This document shows positions 18,297 to 27,665 of a stretch of DNA of 64,000 bases, in pieces (position 1 is the first letter of the stretch; each line of letters opens with the position of its first letter). Origin of the DNA: Acidobacteriota bacterium (lineage in GTDB: Bacteria > Acidobacteriota > Terriglobia > Acidiferrales > UBA7541); contig JABCZF010000001.1 of NCBI GenBank assembly GCA_013289825.1, forward strand, positions 186,001 to 250,000. The letters run 5' to 3'. Made by a program: the position numbers and the translations under genes. A model generated the notes under the pieces. That model did not search any database and had not been told where the DNA came from. It saw only the letters and a list, made by a program, of their open reading frames with translations.

Positions 18297-19148
18297 TCAC
18301 CGGAAACGCGATTGCATCTTTTGAAACAATGCTTCCGACTGTTCCGCGGCTTCCTTCACGAGAAATCCCATCTTGGGGTGAGAAGCCTCGAGATCGACGA
18401 GCAACCCCTGAGAACGCAGAGTTTCCGAAGTCGTGGGCCCAATCGAAGCCTTCACCATGTGCTCCATGCCAGCTTTCAGTGCACCTTTCTTCCCGTCTTG
18501 CTCGGCAATCTGGAAAAGATGATGAATCTGCACGCTGGTCGTAAACAGCGCCACGTCGATGCGCCTCGCGATGACTTCCTCCACCGCCGCCCGCAGGGGC
18601 GCCGTATCCTCCGGCAATTCCCATTGGTAGACCGGCACAGCGGTAACGTAAGCCCCTCTCTCGCGCAATCCTTCGAGCAACTCGAGGTTGGAAACACCAT
18701 ATTCTTGCACCGCAACCTGTTTGCCGCACAAATCCAGTTTGTGGTCATCAATCGCTTCGAGCACTTCACGCCAGGTATTCGGTTCCGGCACGGTGAACGC
18801 TACCGGCACGTTCCATTCGCGCAGGACCGCGACCGGCTTCGGGCCGCGCGCGATTACCGGAACCCTTCTCAATGCCTCAAAAAACTTCTCGGTCGGATAC
18901 ACGCCTTGCACTACATTCGAAAGCGCGCGCGCTCCGACTCCTGTTAGGAACAACACCGCGTCGAATTTTCCCTCGAATAGCGCGCCAGCAAATTTCAACG
19001 CCTCGGGATTTGAAGAGAGGGGTACCTCGCGCATCGCCGGCGCATGCACCGGCTTGCCGCCGTACGTTTCGATCAGCCGGCTCATTTCCTGGCCTCGCCG
19101 ACTCTCCAGAGTCAGGACCGTCAAGCCGTGAAAATTCGTGACAGGCAT
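18297..19148 (-). CDS. hemD: Uroporphyrinogen-III synthase
   Basis: Closes hydroxymethylbilane to uroporphyrinogen III, precursor of haem and sirohaem. 283 residues, two-lobed HemD fold: TVLTLESRRGQEMSRLIETY, FDAVLFLTGVGARALSNVV, ARGPKPVAVLREWNV, and the C-terminal ASIGPTTSETLRSQGL (HemD signature with TS). GGAG lies 8 nt before the ATG. It is 88 bp after the NirA-type gene on the same strand, where it could supply sirohaem precursor to that enzyme. No cysG or methyltransferase accompanies it. Confidence 0.88.
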   Translation of the reverse strand: MPVTNFHGLTVLTLESRRGQEMSRLIETYGGKPVHAPAMREVPLSSNPEALKFAGALFEGKFDAVLFLTGVGARALSNVVQGVYPTEKFFEALRRVPVIARGPKPVAVLREWNVPVAFTVPEPNTWREVLEAIDDHKLDLCGKQVAVQEYGVSNLELLEGLRERGAYVTAVPVYQWELPEDTAPLRAAVEEVIARRIDVALFTTSVQIHHLFQIAEQDGKKGALKAGMEHMVKASIGPTTSETLRSQGLLVDLEASHPKMGFLVKEAAEQSEALFQKMQSRFR

Positions 19149-19236
19149 TTCCAGTGCTCCGCTGGCTCACTATATCTCGAATAGAGCAGAATTCGGAGCG
19201 TTGGATTTCGGCGAGACACTAAGAGCAGGTCCGTTT

Positions 19237-20910
19237 TCAATGCGCACCGACGGAACTCTGGTACCGGACAGAACTCCGCCAGGAAGCCAATCCCACGGTG
19301 GCCGCGGCCGTGAAAAACGGATCCGCTAAACTGCTTTGCCCTGCAAGTTCGTTTTTCAGTCGGTAGGACTCGACGAGATTGGCCATCACCTCCGGAAACC
19401 CTTCATCACATGGCACGGTTGCCAAAACCTCCTTCCCCGCAACGGCGTAAGGCCCCGTCCGGCCACCCACATATACCGCTACCGCATCCACAATCTTTCC
19501 GTCAATTCTTGTCTTAAACCCGCGCAAACCGATGTCCGCCGCTTCATGGTTCCCACAACCAGCCGGACAGCCAGACCAATGAATGGTCAGCGGATTCCCT
19601 CCCGCACCCATCTTTTCATGGAGAGCCCGGGAGAGCCGAACAGCGCGGCTTTTTGTCTCGATCAAAGCTAAATTGCAATAATCGGTTCCCACGCAAGCGA
19701 CCAGTCCTCGCACAAAGGGAGACGGCCGAGGCGAGAATTCCTTAAGCAAAGCTTCACCGTAAAGCTTTATCACGCGCTCGGCAGGCACATTGGGAATAAT
19801 TGCATTCTGCCCGGTTGTCAGGCGAATCTCGCCGCAGCCATACACGTCGGCGAGACGCGCCAACTCGTCCAGTTGCTTAGGCTTAACTCTCCCCGTTGGC
19901 ACGCAGAGTCCCACGGCCGCCAGCCCACCCTGTCTTTGCGAGCTCCGTCCGATGTGGTCAGCATGAGTCGAACCCCGCATATCTCTTCCCTGAAGTGCCA
20001 GCTCGTGCCCCAACCGCGCGGTAAGCTCCTCCCGCAATCTCCGAATTCCCCATTTTTCAATCAAGAACGCGAACCGGCATTTCGAACGCGCTTCGCGCGG
20101 ACTGTGATCGCGGTGAATTTTGATCAGCTCCAGTACAATCCGCGTCGCCTGGAAAACTTCCACAAACACATTCAGCGGCGAAGCGATGGTGAATCCTCCC
20201 GAGCCCATCTTTCCACCGACGAGCACATTAAACCCGGCTCGCCCGCCCTTCTTTGCCGGAATCAGAGCTATGTCCTGGGACTCGTTATGCGTGCAGTTGT
20301 CCATGCAGCCAGTCACAGTAATGTTGAACTTGCGCGGCAAGTTCGTGAACTCCGGATTGCCCCTGCTTCCGACAATGATCTGATCCAGCTCCTCGACCAC
20401 GGGAGACGCGTCAAACAATTCGTGCGGCGTCAAACCAGCCAGCGCGCAGCCATTGATGTTCCGAACGTTGTCCATACCCGTCTGCAGCGAGCCCAAGTCC
20501 ACGCCCGCCAGCTTTTCCCAAATCACCGGAATGCTGTCTAGCGTGAATCCCCGCAACTCGATTTGCTGCCGCGTCGTAATGTCCAGCACGCTGTTGCCGA
20601 TCCGCCGCGAAAGCTCGGCTATGGTGCGCAGTTGCTCGCTGCTCACAAAACCGTTGGGCATTCGAATGCGCATCATGAACTTACCCGGCGTCGGCCTGCG
20701 GTAAAAAACACCCACCCACTTCAACAATTCCTTTTCCGCCGGCGTCAGCGATTCCGCGCCTCGCTGGATGATCTGCGGCAAGTGCTCTAGAATGCGCAGC
20801 CCGTCGCCCTCCATCGAAGCCTTATGACCTTCGACGGCGTTGGCGGCGCGGATGTTCTGGCTGGAATCTGCGCGTGCCGTCGTGACGGAATCGTTCTCAG
20901 GATTTTGCAT
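19237..20910 (-). CDS. nirA: Ferredoxin-type nitrite (or sulfite) reductase, sirohaem/4Fe-4S
   Basis: Reduces nitrite to ammonium (or sulfite to sulfide) with six electrons. 557 residues from ATG 20910, chosen because GGGAGG lies 9 nt upstream; an in-frame GTG/ATG at 20946 is possible. Two ferredoxin-like repeats are seen (MMRIRMPNGFVSSEQLRTIAEL; RQGGLAAVGLCVPTGRVKP). The 4Fe-4S/sirohaem cysteines are in ACVGTDYCNLALIETK and SGCPAGCGNHEAADIGL. Nitrite is favoured over sulfite because a formate/nitrite channel gene precedes it by about 100 bp; sequence alone does not exclude sulfite. Confidence 0.85.
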   Translation of the reverse strand: MQNPENDSVTTARADSSQNIRAANAVEGHKASMEGDGLRILEHLPQIIQRGAESLTPAEKELLKWVGVFYRRPTPGKFMMRIRMPNGFVSSEQLRTIAELSRRIGNSVLDITTRQQIELRGFTLDSIPVIWEKLAGVDLGSLQTGMDNVRNINGCALAGLTPHELFDASPVVEELDQIIVGSRGNPEFTNLPRKFNITVTGCMDNCTHNESQDIALIPAKKGGRAGFNVLVGGKMGSGGFTIASPLNVFVEVFQATRIVLELIKIHRDHSPREARSKCRFAFLIEKWGIRRLREELTARLGHELALQGRDMRGSTHADHIGRSSQRQGGLAAVGLCVPTGRVKPKQLDELARLADVYGCGEIRLTTGQNAIIPNVPAERVIKLYGEALLKEFSPRPSPFVRGLVACVGTDYCNLALIETKSRAVRLSRALHEKMGAGGNPLTIHWSGCPAGCGNHEAADIGLRGFKTRIDGKIVDAVAVYVGGRTGPYAVAGKEVLATVPCDEGFPEVMANLVESYRLKNELAGQSSLADPFFTAAATVGLASWRSSVRYQSSVGAH

Positions 20911-21012
20911 CGTGACCACCCTCCCAAAACTGCTCGCCAGCGGCACTCAGGTCGACCGTTCGCGGCCGAGACGCGGTGTGCTCGGTTTTGGATTCCACCG
21001 CCGGCAGTTGCA

Positions 21013-21876
21013 TCAGTCAGCCTCGGCCACTTGTCCCGCTGCCACTCCGGTAGTCTCCGCCGTCCCCGGAGAAGTCTCCATCATCGCGGCCCTCTTCGGC
21101 ATATTGGTAGCGTACAAGGCGAGCCCTGTGAGCAAAGCGCCGGACAGCAAGTTGCCCAACGTCACGGGAATCTGGTTCCACACCCACCATTGGTAGAGCG
21201 AAACCGGCGCGCCAAACAACTTCCCCGTCGGAATCAGGAACATGTTCACGATCGAGTGTTCATAACCGTGCGCAAAAAACGTCATGATCGGCAGCCACAT
21301 CGCCACTACTTTCCCGACCGTCGAGCGCGAGGCCATCGCCAAAACCGCCCCCAGTGTCACCATCCAGTTGCACAAGACTCCTTTGATCAGTGCGGTTTCC
21401 CATCCACCGAGACCCAGCGCCATATACCCAAGGGTTTTCTTCTGCGCCGCCGCTTTCATCAATTCGCCGATAGGCCCGATTCCCGTCCTGCCGCAGTTCG
21501 TCACCGCCAGGTAGAACAGCACGCCATAAAACAAACTCCCCGCCAGATTCCCCAGATAAACCCAGGTCAGATTCCGCGCCACTTTGCCCAAAGAGACTTC
21601 CCCGGCCGCCCAGGCCATCGGAAGCAGCGCAAAATTCCCCGTCGCCAGTTCAAGCCCCAGCAAAACCAGAATTACAAACCCCACTGGAAAAAGGATCGCT
21701 CCTACAATCGGCGCTACATTCTGCGAGAGCACAATGAATACAAGCGAAGTGGCATAAGCCAGCAGCCCGCCCGCAAGAAAACTTCGAATCAGCAGATCGC
21801 GAACGGAAAGGGAAGCCTTCCTGGATGCCGCCTCGATCGCATCCTTTGAAAGCTCCGTTGGCTGAACGTAGTCCAA
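21013..21876 (-). CDS. Formate/nitrite transporter (FNT) family channel
   Basis: Pentameric inner-membrane channel for nitrite or formate, about 287 residues with six membrane helices (LLIRSFLAGGLLAYATSLVFI, FVILVLLGLELATGNFALLP, and others). FNT signatures LGLELATGNFALLPMAW and LKGVLCNWMVTLGAVLA are visible. The open frame extends upstream to 22185, but the upstream 100 residues have no hydrophobic or family character; TTG at 21876 has GGAGG 6 nt before it and gives the normal FNT length. Next to a NirA-type reductase, nitrite uptake is the likely role. The C-terminal tail is Ala/Thr/Glu-rich. Confidence 0.87.
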   Translation of the reverse strand: MDYVQPTELSKDAIEAASRKASLSVRDLLIRSFLAGGLLAYATSLVFIVLSQNVAPIVGAILFPVGFVILVLLGLELATGNFALLPMAWAAGEVSLGKVARNLTWVYLGNLAGSLFYGVLFYLAVTNCGRTGIGPIGELMKAAAQKKTLGYMALGLGGWETALIKGVLCNWMVTLGAVLAMASRSTVGKVVAMWLPIMTFFAHGYEHSIVNMFLIPTGKLFGAPVSLYQWWVWNQIPVTLGNLLSGALLTGLALYATNMPKRAAMMETSPGTAETTGVAAGQVAEAD

Positions 21877-22400
21877 AACGCACCTCCGCCGAGCACGTCG
21901 CGGAGACCTATCTCCTAAGCCGACGTCATTCGTGGCCTCATGCTGTGCTGCGGGGCGGCGCACGGCAAACGCAACGTTTGCATTACCGGCATCGAAAAAT
22001 GTGAGTCGGTCGACAGGGCCTCCTGGTGCGCAGGTCTGCTTGGAGGGCGGCGTCGGCTGGTTCTCTCGGCTAGACTTGGTTGCGTGCGTGACCGGTGCGT
22101 TCCGTGGGCAAATGAATCCGGCGCCATTCGCCTGGTACCCAAAACAACTCGTTGCAGAATCAATGACTTCCGTACTCTTTGGCAAACCCTCGCCAGTAAA
22201 AATCGCGCCGTAGCTTCTCTATTCTGGCCAACCCCCGCTCGCCACTCGGCGACCTTCAGCCGCCAGGCCCGGCGGCAAAATTCCTTTCCTGCGTTTGGCC
22301 CACTTTCCATCCCAAGGGGGGTGTGCAGCCCCGGCCCTCGGCAATCCGCAGGGAACAAATGTCCCGCTCGCACGTCTTCACAGGTTGAGAGGTGAACTCC
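21877..22400. other. Intergenic region between FNT and 29-residue repeat genes
   Basis: Divergent intergenic region of 524 bp. No supported gene: open frames here are upstream extensions of the FNT frame or shadows. It must hold both promoters. Visible structure: a perfect inverted repeat at 21965-21981 and, just before the plus gene, GAGGTG at the ribosome site. Confidence 0.6.
21965..21981. promoter_or_regulatory. Inverted repeat GCAAACG-CAA-CGTTTGC upstream of the FNT gene
   Basis: 7-bp perfect arms and 3-bp centre, about 90 bp upstream of the FNT start. Possible operator for the nitrite unit. The regulator is not identified. Confidence 0.3.
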
Positions 22401-23555
22401 ATGCGTAAATTCACGATGTGGCTCGCAGCAGCGGTTTTGATGACCGGAATTCTGACCACGAGCGTATCGCGCAGCGCCGCCGACGGCCCGATCCAGGGCC
22501 AATGGTCGGCAAAATTCATGCGCGGAGGCCAGACCGCCTGCATCGATCTGGAGGTCCAACGCTCCAGCTGGGGCCATCATCAATCGTGGGGTAACACGCA
22601 CAAAATCAGCGACTTCTACGGCCTCGACGCGAACCTGGCCAGGGCCCAAGACGCTCCCGTGCACTTCGAGCTGCGCCGCGATGCCGGAATCATGAATTTT
22701 GACGGCCGCTTCCACGACGGCGAGGGCCAAGGCAAGTTCAGCTTCGCCGGCAGCTCGGAATATGTGCTGGGAATGAAATCGCTCGGCTATGCAGATCTCT
22801 CCGGGGAGCAGCTCTTGGCGTTCGCGATTCATGACGTCTCGCGCCAATTCGTCCGGGACATGGGCGACACCGGCTATCGCCATCTCAGCACCGATGAACT
22901 CATGGCTTTCCGCATTCACGGAGTGAACCCGGAATTCGCGCGATCCATGATCGATCTTCTTCCCGAAAAACCCTCTCCCGATAACCTCGTGGCCATGCGC
23001 ATTCATGGAGTGAGCCCGGAGTTCACGAAAGAAATCAACGCGCTGCTCGGAAAAAGGTTTTCCGTCGATGAGCTGGTGGCCTTTCGCATCCACGGCGTCT
23101 CCCCCGATTTCGTCCGCGAGGTCCGCGAGACCGTCGCAAAAAACGTCACGGCGGATGATCTGGTAGCCATGCGCATCCACGGCGCCAGCCCGGAATTCGT
23201 GAAGTCCATGAGTTCGCTGCTGGGCCCGAATCTTCCCGTCGAACAACTGATCGCCTTCCGCATTCATGGAGTCAGTCCCGAATTTACCGAACAGATCCAG
23301 CAGTTAGTCGCAAAAGACGTTTCCTCGGACGAATTGGTAGCGTTCCGCATCCACGGCGTAAGCCCGGAATTTGTAAAGAGTATGAAAGAGGCGGGCTACG
23401 CAAGAGTTTCACCCGATCAACTGGTGGCCATGCGCATTCACGGCGTGGACGCAAGTTTCGTCAAGGAAGTCCGCGAACACGGATACAAGGACCCCACCAT
23501 TGATGACCTCATCGAACTGCGCATCCACGGCCTCCGCCACCGCGAATCGTTGTGA
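22401..23555 (+). CDS. Exported protein with tandem 29-residue RIHGVSPEF repeats
   Basis: 384 residues. Signal peptide MRKFTMWLAAAVLMTGILTT. Residues about 30-130 form a beta-rich region (GPIQGQWSAKFMRGGQ, VHFELRRDAGIMNFDGRF). From codon 138 (base 22812) come eight 29-residue repeats plus a partial ninth, consensus L-V-A-(F/M)-R-I-H-G-V-S-P-E-F followed by a variable helix. No enzyme motif. Similar repeats are, to my knowledge, found in acidobacterial proteins, sometimes joined to M56 peptidases; here the M56 gene is separate, 3 kb away. ATG 22401 is preferred (GAGGTG upstream) over GTG 22392. Function unknown; the repeats suggest a protein-binding solenoid. Confidence 0.8.
   Translation: MRKFTMWLAAAVLMTGILTTSVSRSAADGPIQGQWSAKFMRGGQTACIDLEVQRSSWGHHQSWGNTHKISDFYGLDANLARAQDAPVHFELRRDAGIMNFDGRFHDGEGQGKFSFAGSSEYVLGMKSLGYADLSGEQLLAFAIHDVSRQFVRDMGDTGYRHLSTDELMAFRIHGVNPEFARSMIDLLPEKPSPDNLVAMRIHGVSPEFTKEINALLGKRFSVDELVAFRIHGVSPDFVREVRETVAKNVTADDLVAMRIHGASPEFVKSMSSLLGPNLPVEQLIAFRIHGVSPEFTEQIQQLVAKDVSSDELVAFRIHGVSPEFVKSMKEAGYARVSPDQLVAMRIHGVDASFVKEVREHGYKDPTIDDLIELRIHGLRHRESL
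22812..23534 (+). repeat. Eight 87-bp coding tandem repeats plus a partial ninth
   Basis: Exact periodicity of 87 bp (29 codons): units start at 22812, 22899, 22986, 23073, 23160, 23247, 23334 and 23421; a partial unit covers 23508-23534. The first half of each unit (RIHGVSPEF) is well conserved, the second half varies. The first unit is the most divergent (FAIHDVSRQF). Confidence 0.9.
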
Positions 23556-23592
23556 GCGTCTTTGCGGGCCGCAGCGTATTTGTTGGTAGTTG

Positions 23593-26562
23593 CTAGAACG
23601 TGAAGCGCACGCCGATCTGAGCGGCAAACGGAATGCCGACGGTGGTACCGGGACCGAAGAAATCGCCAAGCCCGCCGGCGGGAATGGCCAACTGGCCGAG
23701 CCTGGTCACCGGTGTCGTGGTAGTGCACGCCGCGTTGGCGCAAATGTCTGTCACGTTCCCCGACGCCGCTTGCGAAGCCGGAACTGGCAAGGCTTGAACG
23801 TTGGTCACGAAGTTCGCGCCTGGATTGTTGCGATTCGAGAGGTTGAAGAATTCGATGAACGGCGAGACGTTCCAGTCTTCGTGAAATTTGAACGGACGGC
23901 TGACGCGCAGGTCGGCCTGAACGTAAGGCGTCCCGCGAAATTCATCGAGCGAAGTGGGCACTCCGTTCACGGAAATCCGCGCGCTGTTATCCGCCGTAGT
24001 GATAACGAAAGGCCGGGCACTTTCCGCTTGGATCAAAGCCGTGAGCTCGAAGCCGCCGGGCACGTGAAAAGTTCCAGCGAGCACCGCGCGATGGCGAACG
24101 TCCTCTCCGGACGGTCCGTAATCGCCAGGAGCAAACGGGTTTGCGGTATGGCAGACGCCATTGACGTAATCGAACAGCTCGCCCAAAACGCAGCCCCATG
24201 TTTTTGCGGAAGAGAGCGTGTAGTTGGCGACCAGACTCAGGCGCTTTGCGACATTCCCTTGCAAATGCAGCGCGAGCGCTTTATAGCTCGAGCGATTGTC
24301 GCTTCGAAATACGGAAATCCCGCTCGCATAATCGTAGCGGCGATAGCCGTGCATGCCGGTTTCAAGAGTCCAGTCCGCGCTCAGAATCCAGTTGGCGCTC
24401 AAAGCGTGCTCGATGCCCGCCGTCACGTGCAACGCGTACGGAGTATGGTAATGCGGATCAATCAATGATGGCGGACCCGAAGTGTTCTGAATGTTGAAAT
24501 TGTTCACCGCATTGAAGGCTTCCACCCATCCGTTCTGCGCAAGGTCGTTGTAATAAAGTCCAACGCCGAGGCGAAGAACCGTGTTTCCGGAAGAACCGAG
24601 GCCGTAGGCAATTCCCAACCGCGGCGCAAACGCTTTGCGGTAATCGTGAGGAATTCCGGCGACGACGCCGTTGCCGGCAAGCGCCGGATTGAAGCTCTGG
24701 TCATGGCCAGAAGCAATGAAAAGACCGAATGTAGTGTCGTAGCGCAAGCCGTAGTTAACGGTCAGATTCCGCGCGCCGCGCCAGGAATCTTCGGCGTAGA
24801 GGCCCAGGCGCTGCACATTTTGCGAAAAGCTGCCATCGCCCGCGGGAGTGATTGTGCAGGAGGTGCCGGGCGTGGCGTTTGGCGAAGGGGTGGCCGAGCA
24901 TGCCGTGAGATCGCTAGTGAATTGCTGCGGATCCGCGGCGTAGTCACTGGGGTTGAGGACGAAAGCGACGAGAGTTTCCGCATTCGCGGTAAGCGCGCCG
25001 CTCATCACCGGTTCGTGGATGAAATTCATTCCGAAGCGCGGAGCGTGCCGGCCGGAAACGTGACTGACGTCGTAGCGAAGCTGATATTTTTCCTGGTTAC
25101 GGAGGACCGGAAAAGCCGTGATAGCGGTGACGAATTGATTGTCGCCGAACGTTTCGAATCCTGAAGTTGTGGCCGAAGTGGAGCTGAAGGGAAAGGCCAG
25201 CGCAAATCCAAAATCGGAATTGCGCGATTGCGTGAGATGCAAACCGCTGTAACCCAGGAGGAAGGAACCGGCCCAGTCAGAATTGAACGCAAACTGGTTG
25301 CTGAGGACGAGATTCTCGTAATTGTTGTGAGTCGTTGCGCCGGTAGACGGAAGCGTAGCCTGCTGAACGAGAGCGTTGTGAGTGATGTAACTATCGGCGG
25401 CGGCGCGAAAGAACCACTGCGAACGCGCACTTTGCTCCCAATCGAGACGAAGCAGGCCCAGGTAGTCGCGAAACGGAGCAGGAATGCTCGAAGGGACGGG
25501 AATGGAAGTGACCGTGGTCAGACCAACGGTGACCAATCCTTCGGCGGCGAGCTGGGACAAGGCATTGAATTGCGTTTGACTGGCCGGACTGTAGGCGATG
25601 CTGGCGTTTTCGTGAACGAATTCGAATGACGAGAAAAACCAGAGCTTGTCTTTGCGGATGGGTCCGCCGAGTGTGGCGACATAGTTCTGGCGCGAGAACG
25701 GCTGCTTCGGATTGGGCGCAGGATTTTCAATTGGGAAACGGGCGTTGAGAGAAGCAGCACGCTCGTAGAAAGCTTCATCGCCGTGCCATTGGTCCGTGCC
25801 GTGCTTGGTGGTTACTACGAAAGAGGCGGCGGTAGTACGGCCGGTGTCGGCGTCCTCTTGAGCTGTTCGAACGGCAAATTCCTGGATGGATTCTGGCGAA
25901 AAATTCTGGAGAAAACCGCCGATCCAGTCATCGGAATTGTCGGCGCCGTCCACGGAAAGATCGTTGTTCAAACCGGAGCTACCGCCGGTGGAGACAGCCG
26001 TGATGCGCGCTTTTGTGGGGTCGGAAGGCTCGACGGGCTCAGTTCCGGGAGCCAAATAGGCGATGTTTGCGAAGCTGCGCGCGGCCAGAGGAATGGTGTC
26101 CAAATCCTGCCTGGTAATGGCCGTCTGATGCACCGCGCTGGCGGCGTCGATGGGCTGCGTGGTGATCGAAGAGGCCTGGCCTATGACCTCCACCGTTTGC
26201 TCGACACTTTGCGGCTTCAACATGACGGCGATTTCCTGGACGGAACTGATGACCACCTTGACGAACGAACTGGCTTCGGCAAAGCCTTTGGCACTGACGA
26301 CGACGCGATAGCTTCCGGGCACGAGATCGTCGATTCGAAACTCACCGCGATCATCGCTGGCAGCTTCGCGCTGGAGCGTAGACTCGGCTGCCTGGACAAC
26401 AATTTTCACGCCGGGAATGCGGCCACCGCTGGTGTCTCGGACGGTGCCGCGCAGCGTGCTGCGAGGATTCTGAGCACACCATGCGCACGGGAGCAGGAGG
26501 AGCGATAAGAATGCGAGGTTCCCAAGAAGATGCAGTTGCTTTGCTCGAAAAAGAATTCTCAT
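23593..26562 (-). CDS. TonB-dependent receptor with carboxypeptidase-regulatory-like domain
   Basis: Outer-membrane transporter of the Oar/acidobacterial type, 989 residues from ATG 26562 (a GTG lies three codons upstream). Signal peptide (LAFLSLLLLPCAWCAQ), then a carboxypeptidase-regulatory beta-sandwich (STLRGTVRDTSGGRIPGVKIVV, GEFRIDDLVPGSYRVVVSAKGF), a plug domain (TRQDLDTIPLAARSFANIAYLAPG, NDLSVDGADNSDDW), and a long beta-barrel ending with Phe (IGVRFTF), the outer-membrane assembly signal. Substrate unknown. It converges on the repeat-protein gene (37 bp apart). Confidence 0.9.
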   Translation of the reverse strand: MRILFRAKQLHLLGNLAFLSLLLLPCAWCAQNPRSTLRGTVRDTSGGRIPGVKIVVQAAESTLQREAASDDRGEFRIDDLVPGSYRVVVSAKGFAEASSFVKVVISSVQEIAVMLKPQSVEQTVEVIGQASSITTQPIDAASAVHQTAITRQDLDTIPLAARSFANIAYLAPGTEPVEPSDPTKARITAVSTGGSSGLNNDLSVDGADNSDDWIGGFLQNFSPESIQEFAVRTAQEDADTGRTTAASFVVTTKHGTDQWHGDEAFYERAASLNARFPIENPAPNPKQPFSRQNYVATLGGPIRKDKLWFFSSFEFVHENASIAYSPASQTQFNALSQLAAEGLVTVGLTTVTSIPVPSSIPAPFRDYLGLLRLDWEQSARSQWFFRAAADSYITHNALVQQATLPSTGATTHNNYENLVLSNQFAFNSDWAGSFLLGYSGLHLTQSRNSDFGFALAFPFSSTSATTSGFETFGDNQFVTAITAFPVLRNQEKYQLRYDVSHVSGRHAPRFGMNFIHEPVMSGALTANAETLVAFVLNPSDYAADPQQFTSDLTACSATPSPNATPGTSCTITPAGDGSFSQNVQRLGLYAEDSWRGARNLTVNYGLRYDTTFGLFIASGHDQSFNPALAGNGVVAGIPHDYRKAFAPRLGIAYGLGSSGNTVLRLGVGLYYNDLAQNGWVEAFNAVNNFNIQNTSGPPSLIDPHYHTPYALHVTAGIEHALSANWILSADWTLETGMHGYRRYDYASGISVFRSDNRSSYKALALHLQGNVAKRLSLVANYTLSSAKTWGCVLGELFDYVNGVCHTANPFAPGDYGPSGEDVRHRAVLAGTFHVPGGFELTALIQAESARPFVITTADNSARISVNGVPTSLDEFRGTPYVQADLRVSRPFKFHEDWNVSPFIEFFNLSNRNNPGANFVTNVQALPVPASQAASGNVTDICANAACTTTTPVTRLGQLAIPAGGLGDFFGPGTTVGIPFAAQIGVRFTF

Positions 26563-26684
26563 GGCGGGCACTAGGCTACTGGAGGGGAGGGACTACTACC
26601 ACGGGTCGTAGAGAGGGTGCCAGCGAGCGGAGAACACCCATACTCCAGAAGCCGGCCCTACAGGTACTCGTGGAGCACGAGAAA

Positions 26685-27665
26685 TCAATGCAGGAGCAGT
26701 TCAAGGAGTTCGTGAACGGCTGCGAGGGTGGCAGGCGTAGCGAGCAAAGCAGCCATGCAGCCAACTAGCAAGACACCTGCGGTGCGAAGCGCGGGCGGGG
26801 TTTCGGCAGTGGGAGTTGCCATGACTGGCAGTTTTTCTAGCAAGCGATCGACGCGGGCGGAGAGATCGCGGTCCGAGGCTAGAAGAGAGGTTGAGAAAAA
26901 AGGCAAGCGCGGACCGCGACCCATGCGCGCGACTTGCACGAGCGCGGCGGCGAGAGCAACGGCGCGGCCGGAATCCCCCTCTGTCGCTTGATCGTCGGCC
27001 GCCCATTCTGCGAATTGTGACCAGGTGCGTTCCAGCGTTCGAAGCGGGTGGAGGAAAGGAAGAATGTCCGGGGCTAGTTGAATGAGCAGACGCTTGAGGT
27101 TGTCGCGGGAAGTGCGGTGAGCGTGTTCATGAGCCAAAGCAGCGCCGAGCTCTGCGGCGGAAAGATTCTGAAGCACGCTGCGCGAAATGAGCAGCCGTGG
27201 ACGAAACAGACCTGACATAGCGAGAAGAGGAGCTTCGTTTTCGACCAGCACTACCGGCGAAGATTCGCCGGGCAGGCGCGCTTCCTGGCCGGCGAACCGG
27301 CAAAGCCGATTGTGGCGCAGGGAAGCGAAGAGGGACTGGGCGGTTCGCGCGAGGGCGTTAAGCCAAGTCGCGGCGCCGAGAAGTCCCAGGAGGCCACCCA
27401 TAAGGCCGACTCTTTCGGAAGTGGCCGTGGGTTCGAGCCACAGATAACTAGGGACGCACAGTCCCAGGACGAAGAGTACGGCAAGCGCAAAAGGAAGCAG
27501 GCGCAAGCCCACTAAAAGTCGGGCGGCTCGCTTGGGCGTTCTCGATTCGGCAAAGCGGATGGCGGATTTCGACGAGATGCAAACAAGCAAGCCTGCGGCG
27601 ACGTTCAGGACAAAAAAGGAGGCCAAGCAGAGACACAGCAACCGCAATAGATAGGGGAGAATCAT
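26685..27665 (-). CDS. M56 family (BlaR1-like) membrane metallopeptidase
   Basis: 326 residues with N-terminal membrane helices (LCLCLASFFVLNVAAGLLVCI, LLPFALAVLFVLGLCVP). The zinc motif is HEHAH at residues 179-183 and EWAADD further on supplies the third ligand. A C-terminal hydrophobic segment is present (GVLLVGCMAALLATPATLAA), but no penicillin-binding sensor domain, so the inducing signal is unlikely to be a beta-lactam bound as in BlaR1. Overlaps the BlaI stop by 4 nt: a classic regulator/protease pair in which the peptidase triggers repressor loss. Confidence 0.88.
   Translation of the reverse strand: MILPYLLRLLCLCLASFFVLNVAAGLLVCISSKSAIRFAESRTPKRAARLLVGLRLLPFALAVLFVLGLCVPSYLWLEPTATSERVGLMGGLLGLLGAATWLNALARTAQSLFASLRHNRLCRFAGQEARLPGESSPVVLVENEAPLLAMSGLFRPRLLISRSVLQNLSAAELGAALAHEHAHRTSRDNLKRLLIQLAPDILPFLHPLRTLERTWSQFAEWAADDQATEGDSGRAVALAAALVQVARMGRGPRLPFFSTSLLASDRDLSARVDRLLEKLPVMATPTAETPPALRTAGVLLVGCMAALLATPATLAAVHELLELLLH

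Noticed and set aside
21877..22185. N-terminal extension of the FNT protein
   Set aside because: About 100 residues with no family similarity; the TTG at 21876 has a strong ribosome site and gives the normal FNT length.
21915..23267. Minus-strand open frame (450 codons) with periodic sequence
   Set aside because: Its apparent repeats are the reverse complement of the 29-residue repeat gene. The plus-strand reading has a signal peptide and ribosome site.
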